DNA of 28,519 bases from a virus. Made by a program: the position numbers and the translations under genes. Shown piece by piece: positions 24,197 to 28,519 of the stretch (position 1 is its first letter; every line of letters begins with the position of its first letter). The notes under the pieces were generated by a model. It was not told the origin of the DNA. It did no database searches and worked only from the letters and a program-made list of their open reading frames with translations. The DNA lies in the IMG/VR virus record IMGVR_UViG_3300020416_000617, positions 1 through 28,519 of that record; one strand, written 5' to 3'.

Positions 24197-25693
24197 TTAA
24201 AATTCTATGACCAGTTTAATGTTTTCCGTTTGATCTGGTGCCCTTTGTATCGGTGTTCTATTTTCAATATAAAGTACATCGCCAGTATCGTGGTCTATTT
24301 CAGGAACTGAATATCCTGAAGTAAATGAAACATTGTTAACCGTTCCTGTTGATGAAGTGTCAGGTGTTCCTGTAGGAGAACTACCACCTTGACCTGTAAT
24401 AACATTAGCACCTGAAAACGCAGTTAGATTTCCGTTTGCGTCAACACCAGCGTCATTATGCCTTGTTTGTATGTAATATAAAATATTATTTGTTGAGTCC
24501 CATTCTACAACTTTACCAACAGCACCTGTACTCGCCTGATTAATTTCTTCATCTGTTGTAAAAGTACCTGGTGTTGGAGAAGAAGCAATTTTAATTGCCT
24601 TTGTTAATCTAGCAGTATTACTAGTTACAGCAGCAGCTGATTTTGTTGGATCTCTTAATAATGCAATTTTTCTAAAGTCATTAACAGCAGAAAAGTCACC
24701 AGAGTTTGATGATTCTGTTCCTTCTAAACTTGTATTCATCATTACAAAGAAAGCACCTAATTCTGATTGTGCATTTGCACCGTGTCCACCTTTTGGCGGA
24801 ATAATTACATCTAATTCTGCACCTGCAAGACCAGTTGCACCAGCGGCAACTATTTGTGCATTTGAAATTGTACCAAAAGTATATCCTGTACCTGGAGTAG
24901 TTACGGTTACAGCAGATACTAATCCACCAGCAACGGTTACACTTGCGATACCACCAGAACCATCTCCTCTAATAGGAATATTTGTAAATGTTCCGTTAGC
25001 ACCACCTGAACCAGCAGTTTTAATTTTTACTATATCTATTGCACCGTCAACAGCAGCAGAAATAACATTTGATTGATCTGCCCCTGGACTAGAGTTTGGC
25101 GAAACTGCCATAAAATCTGTTGATAAAAAACTTGCTTGTTGAGCAGCAGATAAAGTGTACATAAATTTCCACTTATAAGAATCTGTTGTAGTAATTACTG
25201 AAGTTGATACACCAGTTGGTTCATCTGTTGAAGCAGCACCACCGTTGTTATCTAAACATTTGTAAACATTTCGTGCTGAAGATAATACATAAAAAGTTGC
25301 GTCATATAAAGTAGTTGCACCACTATTTGATGTTTGTTTTACACTTGTTGATCCTGTTGTGTATTCTCCATAGTCGTGTCTGTAAATATCGTAAACCGTA
25401 CCTGCGATCCAGTTTCTTCTTGGAACTACAAAAGAAACATCTGAAGATTGTACTCTTTTAGCAGCAACTAAATCATCATAAGTATAAAATTCTCTACCCA
25501 TACTATCACTAGGTGTATTTGGTAAAGAATCTGTACCTTCGTAATCTGTTCTTCCATCTGATCTTGTTAAAGTACCAAAGGGTTGTGGTCTTCCAATACC
25601 TAGATAATAGACATTATTTGCTGTTTCAGAAAATGACTCTGAAAATTGTTCAGCGTTGTTTAATCTAAATTTATTTGTTATAATTGCTGGCAT
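24197..25693 (-). CDS. T4-like marine phage baseplate/virion structural protein, 498 aa
   Basis: The 498-aa protein begins MPAIITNKFRLNNAEQFSES with the following VYYLGIGRPQPF, a start conserved in T4-like cyanophage and pelagiphage structural proteins. SYKWKFMYTLSAAQQASFLS (about 170-190) is a second conserved block. The second half is rich in Gly/Ser/Thr and beta-like (AGGLVSAVTVTTPGTGYTFG). No enzyme motif is present. The stop lies 12 bp before the DUF4815 start, and a TATAAATA late box stands 20 bp before its own ATG. It is likely a baseplate wedge or tail-associated protein; the exact T4 counterpart is unclear. Confidence 0.82.
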   Translation of the reverse strand: MPAIITNKFRLNNAEQFSESFSETANNVYYLGIGRPQPFGTLTRSDGRTDYEGTDSLPNTPSDSMGREFYTYDDLVAAKRVQSSDVSFVVPRRNWIAGTVYDIYRHDYGEYTTGSTSVKQTSNSGATTLYDATFYVLSSARNVYKCLDNNGGAASTDEPTGVSTSVITTTDSYKWKFMYTLSAAQQASFLSTDFMAVSPNSSPGADQSNVISAAVDGAIDIVKIKTAGSGGANGTFTNIPIRGDGSGGIASVTVAGGLVSAVTVTTPGTGYTFGTISNAQIVAAGATGLAGAELDVIIPPKGGHGANAQSELGAFFVMMNTSLEGTESSNSGDFSAVNDFRKIALLRDPTKSAAAVTSNTARLTKAIKIASSPTPGTFTTDEEINQASTGAVGKVVEWDSTNNILYYIQTRHNDAGVDANGNLTAFSGANVITGQGGSSPTGTPDTSSTGTVNNVSFTSGYSVPEIDHDTGDVLYIENRTPIQRAPDQTENIKLVIEF

Positions 25694-25712
25694 AATTTTT
25701 TATTCTTTCTTA

Positions 25713-25720
25713 TATTTATA
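25713..25720 (-). promoter_or_regulatory. T4-type late promoter box TATAAATA
   Basis: The minus strand reads TATAAATA in the 37-bp gap before the 498-aa structural gene, 20 bp upstream of its ATG. Spacing and sequence match T4 late promoters. It probably drives the long run 25693 to 16039 and, if no terminator intervenes, the metabolic island. Confidence 0.75.
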
Positions 25721-25730
25721 CTACTTTTCA

Positions 25731-27353
25731 TTAAGTTATGTTAATGTTTCCTACCATTGCTGAGTGTGATGTACATTGATAATAAAGTGTTGCTGGAGCG
25801 TCCATAGGTACGTGAAATACAATAACACCACTAGGTCCTGAAGCATTATTATTAGTAACACCAGTATTATACGCAGTACCACCTGTACCTGTTGTTGATT
25901 GTATTCTGAAAGGGTGACCACCACTTGTATTTCTAAAGTAATAAGTTTGACCTTTCTTTATGTGTAAATCAGGATTATCAGCACTTTGACCTGCAGGGAA
26001 TCCTGCACCTTGAAACTCATAACCATTTGCGTCTGAAGCAGTTACTATAAATTGAGATACTGGCGTTGTTGCTTGTACCCAACCAGAACCATCATAGACT
26101 AAAGACATACCTGCTGTAGGCGAACTATTAGTTACATCTGTTAAATCGTCTAATGCAACTGAACCACCTGTAGGAGCAACGGCATTAAATCTACCTTGTG
26201 CTGAATTAAAAGTTAAAACATCACCGTCTGAAACACCTGTTATATTAACATCTGTATGTGCTGAAACGGAAGAGTTTTCATCTAATACTCTAACCCAACC
26301 ACTACCTGAAGAATAATAAGGTCTGTTACCTACACTATCGTAAGCATACATTCCAACATATGTTGCAGCCGCTGGTAAAGAACCAAAACCTGAAAAATCA
26401 AATCTTATTTTAGAACCTGCACCAGTTAAATCAGTTGTACCTGTTCCTGATATTGAAGATGATCCTGTTAAATTTAAATCTGCTGTTGTACTTAATGTGC
26501 CACCTAAAGAAACTGCCGTTCCACCAATAGTAATTGATGAATTAGCAAGTGAAGTATTAGGCACAGAAGAAACACTTAACTCTATTCTATTATTTGTAAT
26601 AGCAGTTGAAACTCCTGAACCACCAATTATTTCAAAACTATCACCTAAATTAACATCAAAGTTTGTAGATGTATCATCACCTATTGTAATTTTTTTATTA
26701 ACAAGTTTGTCGTTTGAAATAGAACCTGCTAATTGAGCATTTGTAATTGTTCCTGATAAAGAACTTGTAGGATAATTTGTTGCGTCTGTTAAATCAAAAG
26801 CAGGAGTAGCGTCAACACCACCTAAATTAAGTTGTACACCACCATATGAAACCGTTGAATTTAATAAAGAAGTATTATCTATACTAGTTAAAGTATTTGT
26901 AGAACCTGAAATTGTTTTATTTGTTAATGTGTCAGTAGATGTTTCTGTTAGAACTACGCCGTCTATATCAATTTTAACTTTGTCTGCTGTTACGGTAGTT
27001 GTAATTCCTGTACCACCTTCAAAAGTAATAGTATCGCCTAAATCTACTGCTGAAGTAGCGGCGCCATCACCTGTAAGTGTAATTTGTGAATTAGTTAATT
27101 TTGCATTTGGTATAGTTGCTAATGCACTACTAGGGATATTTGTAAATGTATTTGTAGCACCATCAAGTGATTTATTTGTTAAAATTTGTGTTGCACCTGT
27201 GGTTACATATGTACCTGAAAGTAAAGTAGTACCATCACCTAATGCGTTATAGATTTCATCAAAGTTTGCGTTAACTTTAGCTGCACCTGCTCTTAAATTA
27301 TCACCTGTTCCATCATTAGCAGCGGTTCCTCTATTAATTGATTGTTTTGTCAT
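25731..27353 (-). CDS. Tail fibre with beta repeats and a C-terminal cupredoxin-like domain
   Basis: The 540-aa protein begins SINRGTAANDGTGDNLRAGA, a common N-terminus of marine phage fibre proteins. Residues about 60-290 hold repeats around L.N..IT.G (86, 163, 217, 269), typical of beta-helical fibre shafts. 332-430 carries YDSVGNRPYYSSGSGWVRV and LDDLTDVTNSSPTAGMSLVY, seen in many fibres. The last 105 residues (435-540) look like a cupredoxin: a strand, FRNTSGGHPFRI with H480, and LYYQCTSHSAMVGNINI with C527, H530 and M533, the four ligands of a type-1 copper site with C-x2-H-x2-M spacing as in amicyanin. Fibre function is confident; copper binding is inferred. Confidence 0.85.
   Translation of the reverse strand: MTKQSINRGTAANDGTGDNLRAGAAKVNANFDEIYNALGDGTTLLSGTYVTTGATQILTNKSLDGATNTFTNIPSSALATIPNAKLTNSQITLTGDGAATSAVDLGDTITFEGGTGITTTVTADKVKIDIDGVVLTETSTDTLTNKTISGSTNTLTSIDNTSLLNSTVSYGGVQLNLGGVDATPAFDLTDATNYPTSSLSGTITNAQLAGSISNDKLVNKKITIGDDTSTNFDVNLGDSFEIIGGSGVSTAITNNRIELSVSSVPNTSLANSSITIGGTAVSLGGTLSTTADLNLTGSSSISGTGTTDLTGAGSKIRFDFSGFGSLPAAATYVGMYAYDSVGNRPYYSSGSGWVRVLDENSSVSAHTDVNITGVSDGDVLTFNSAQGRFNAVAPTGGSVALDDLTDVTNSSPTAGMSLVYDGSGWVQATTPVSQFIVTASDANGYEFQGAGFPAGQSADNPDLHIKKGQTYYFRNTSGGHPFRIQSTTGTGGTAYNTGVTNNNASGPSGVIVFHVPMDAPATLYYQCTSHSAMVGNINIT
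25734..26051 (-). other. Cupredoxin-like domain at fibre C-terminus
   Basis: This segment encodes residues 435-540 of the 540-aa fibre. Candidate copper ligands are H480 (GGHPF), C527, H530 and M533 (CTSHSAM). Strand pattern, the Asn/Thr-Ser-Gly-Gly-His stretch after a KKG turn, and the Y-Y-x-C-x2-H-x2-M-x-G ending all follow small blue copper proteins. Phages may keep the fold for stability or receptor contact even without copper. Confidence 0.6.
25983..27100 (-). repeat. Fibre-shaft protein repeats (diverged)
   Basis: The fibre gene encodes a diverged repeat seen best at residues 86-131 and 217-261: LTNSQITL and LVNKKITI are each followed by VDLGDT/VNLGDS and by GGTGI/GGSGV. Two shorter versions start at about 163 (LLNSTVSYGG) and 269 (LANSSITIGG). 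Only the protein sequence is clearly repeated; the DNA has diverged. The stated limits are approximate and cover the repeat-bearing half onwards. Confidence 0.5.
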
Positions 27354-27376
27354 TTATTTTCCCTAATCTTTTATAC

Positions 27377-27384
27377 TATTTATA
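27377..27384 (-). promoter_or_regulatory. T4-type late promoter box TATAAATA
   Basis: The minus strand reads TATAAATA in the 38-bp gap before the 540-aa fibre gene, 24 bp upstream of its ATG. It is the rightmost late promoter seen and would drive the fibre gene and those after it. Confidence 0.75.
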
Positions 27385-27391
27385 AACATTT

Positions 27392-28519
27392 CTATGGGGT
27401 TGTGTCATCAAAAGATACGGTTGTTTGAGCAAAATTAGTTACCGTATTATCAAAAGAATCCTGAGATAATGCAAATTGTGTAGGCATTGCAAAATTTGTC
27501 TTTATTAATTGACCATCAGGATTTGAAGTTGCTAAAAATATAGCACCTCTTCCGTCTAGTGATGTTCTTGTTCCTTGTATTTTTATATCACTTAATTGTT
27601 TGAATGTTATTTTACTTGAACCTGAATGTACACCAAATATTGTATTTGCGAATCTGTTTAGTGTACCAAATTTAGGTCCTGCATATGCGTACCCTTGTTT
27701 AACTTCTACACCATCTATAACTGCTCTATGCCTACTTGTCATACTAATTTCAATAGGTGCTCTTCTTAAAGTTATATCTCTAGTATTTGAAGTAAACGGA
27801 TCTTCGTAATCATTACCAGCGTGAATTGTTCCTGCTGTTAAACTATTTGGTCTTAAATTTGATCCATCATCTACCGTTCCTAATCTTCTACCAAAAACGG
27901 TTGTAAATAATACATTTAATATATTGAATAATGGAGTATCAATAGCACCTGATATAATACCTGTAACTGGCGCCTTGACTTGCATATTAATTCTACTTTG
28001 TAAATCAACTTGTCCTGTAAAATAAAAACCAGAAGTGTGCATTGTCTTTTTAAATGAATCTCTCCAATCATTAATAGATTGACCTACTTTTAATACATAA
28101 GAAAAATCCTGATAGTATTTACTATCTTGTACTTTCATTGTTGCTTCTGATACATAACCATCTTCATTTAAAAACTTACCATCTGTATCTGCAACTGAAA
28201 CTACATCAATCGTAGCACTAGCAACATCTAATCTTGTTACGGTTGCTGTTCCACTACTTGTTGATGTTATTGTTTCATTTAATTCAAAATTTTTATTTTG
28301 ATCTTTTACTTTTAATAAATTTGTATCTGCATTAAAACTAGCAAGTTTACCACTTGCACCTGAAGTACCACCTGTAATAGTATCATTAGCATTAAAATTA
28401 CCTGACACACCTGTTAGTATCATACAATTTCTAAATTTAATTGTAGGTGTAGGAGAGTTTTGATAACCTTCTCCTAATTCATTTGTTTTTAATCCTATAA
28501 CTCTTCCTATATCTGTACC
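27392..28519 (-). CDS. Virion structural protein (baseplate/fibre), 5' part off the right edge
   Basis: The frame is open through the right edge; an internal ATG at 28421-28423 is not the start, since 32 further codons upstream (ending in GYQNSPTPTIKFRNC) are in frame and look coding. About 375 residues are visible. The N-terminal part has repeated short beta motifs (GNFNANDTITGGTSGASGKL, then FELNETITSTSSGTATVTRL), typical of marine phage structural proteins. The C-terminal part (PITGII-like and FGVHSGSSKITFKQLSDIKI) is mixed. No enzyme motif is seen. It is probably a baseplate-associated structural protein of the T4-like late block. Confidence 0.75.
   Translation of the reverse strand, partial: GTDIGRVIGLKTNELGEGYQNSPTPTIKFRNCMILTGVSGNFNANDTITGGTSGASGKLASFNADTNLLKVKDQNKNFELNETITSTSSGTATVTRLDVASATIDVVSVADTDGKFLNEDGYVSEATMKVQDSKYYQDFSYVLKVGQSINDWRDSFKKTMHTSGFYFTGQVDLQSRINMQVKAPVTGIISGAIDTPLFNILNVLFTTVFGRRLGTVDDGSNLRPNSLTAGTIHAGNDYEDPFTSNTRDITLRRAPIEISMTSRHRAVIDGVEVKQGYAYAGPKFGTLNRFANTIFGVHSGSSKITFKQLSDIKIQGTRTSLDGRGAIFLATSNPDGQLIKTNFAMPTQFALSQDSFDNTVTNFAQTTVSFDDTTP

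Noticed and set aside
1-28519. tRNA genes, CRISPR arrays, insertion sequences, integrase or att sites.
   Set aside because: There is no gene-free space longer than 38 bp to hold them and no repeated spacer pattern, transposase or recombinase was seen.

Overview
The window is a stretch of a marine, T4-like tailed phage genome (myovirus type). Everything sits on the minus strand, genes are packed with 1-38 bp gaps or short overlaps, and base composition is strongly AT-rich. The structural proteins at both ends resemble those of T4-like cyanophages and pelagiphages: a DUF4815 giant, fibre proteins starting like MTKQSINRGTAANDGTGDNL, and MPAIITNKFR-type and MAVRSPL-type proteins. A host such as SAR11 or a low-GC picocyanobacterium fits, but no gene here decides between them.

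Read in the direction of transcription (right to left), the layout is as follows. (1) 28519-16039 is a late structural block: a partial baseplate/fibre protein, a repeat-bearing fibre with a cupredoxin-like tip, a conserved 498-aa structural protein, a 2027-aa DUF4815 protein, a 74-aa coiled-coil protein, a short fibre protein and a 310-aa structural protein. (2) 16029-529 is a 15.5 kb island of about 21 small metabolic genes. In order these are a nucleotide-sugar epimerase, an unknown, a GT-B/ParB-like fusion, an SGNH hydrolase, a DegT aminotransferase, a radical SAM enzyme, a NodU-type carbamoyltransferase, a nitroreductase, a methyltransferase, two GT-A glycosyltransferases, a second nitroreductase, a third GT-A, two Fe/2-oxoglutarate oxygenase-like proteins, a small unknown, a fatty-acid desaturase, another oxygenase, a GNAT-like protein, and two more oxygenases. 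(3) 495-1 returns to small structural-type genes, the last running off the left edge.

Four exact TATAAATA boxes (T4-type late promoter motif) and one near match lie on the minus strand 18-31 bp before start codons. Three of the five serve fibre or structural genes on the right, one lies inside the island and one just after it. Between 16029 and 3873 I found no promoter and no terminator, so most of the island is probably transcribed as an extension of the late structural operon. Most genes overlap by 1-38 bp, suggesting translational coupling.

The most unusual observations are the five clustered HxD...H oxygenase-like genes beside four glycosyltransferase-like genes and several sugar-tailoring enzymes, and the C-terminal domain of the 540-aa fibre, which keeps all four residues of a type-1 copper site in amicyanin-like spacing. 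My leading inference is that the island makes or attaches a decorated glycan, or hydroxylates and glycosylates protein, on the virion or host surface. DNA hypermodification is an alternative. No tRNA, CRISPR array, insertion sequence or integrase was seen, and there is no gene-free stretch longer than 38 bp.
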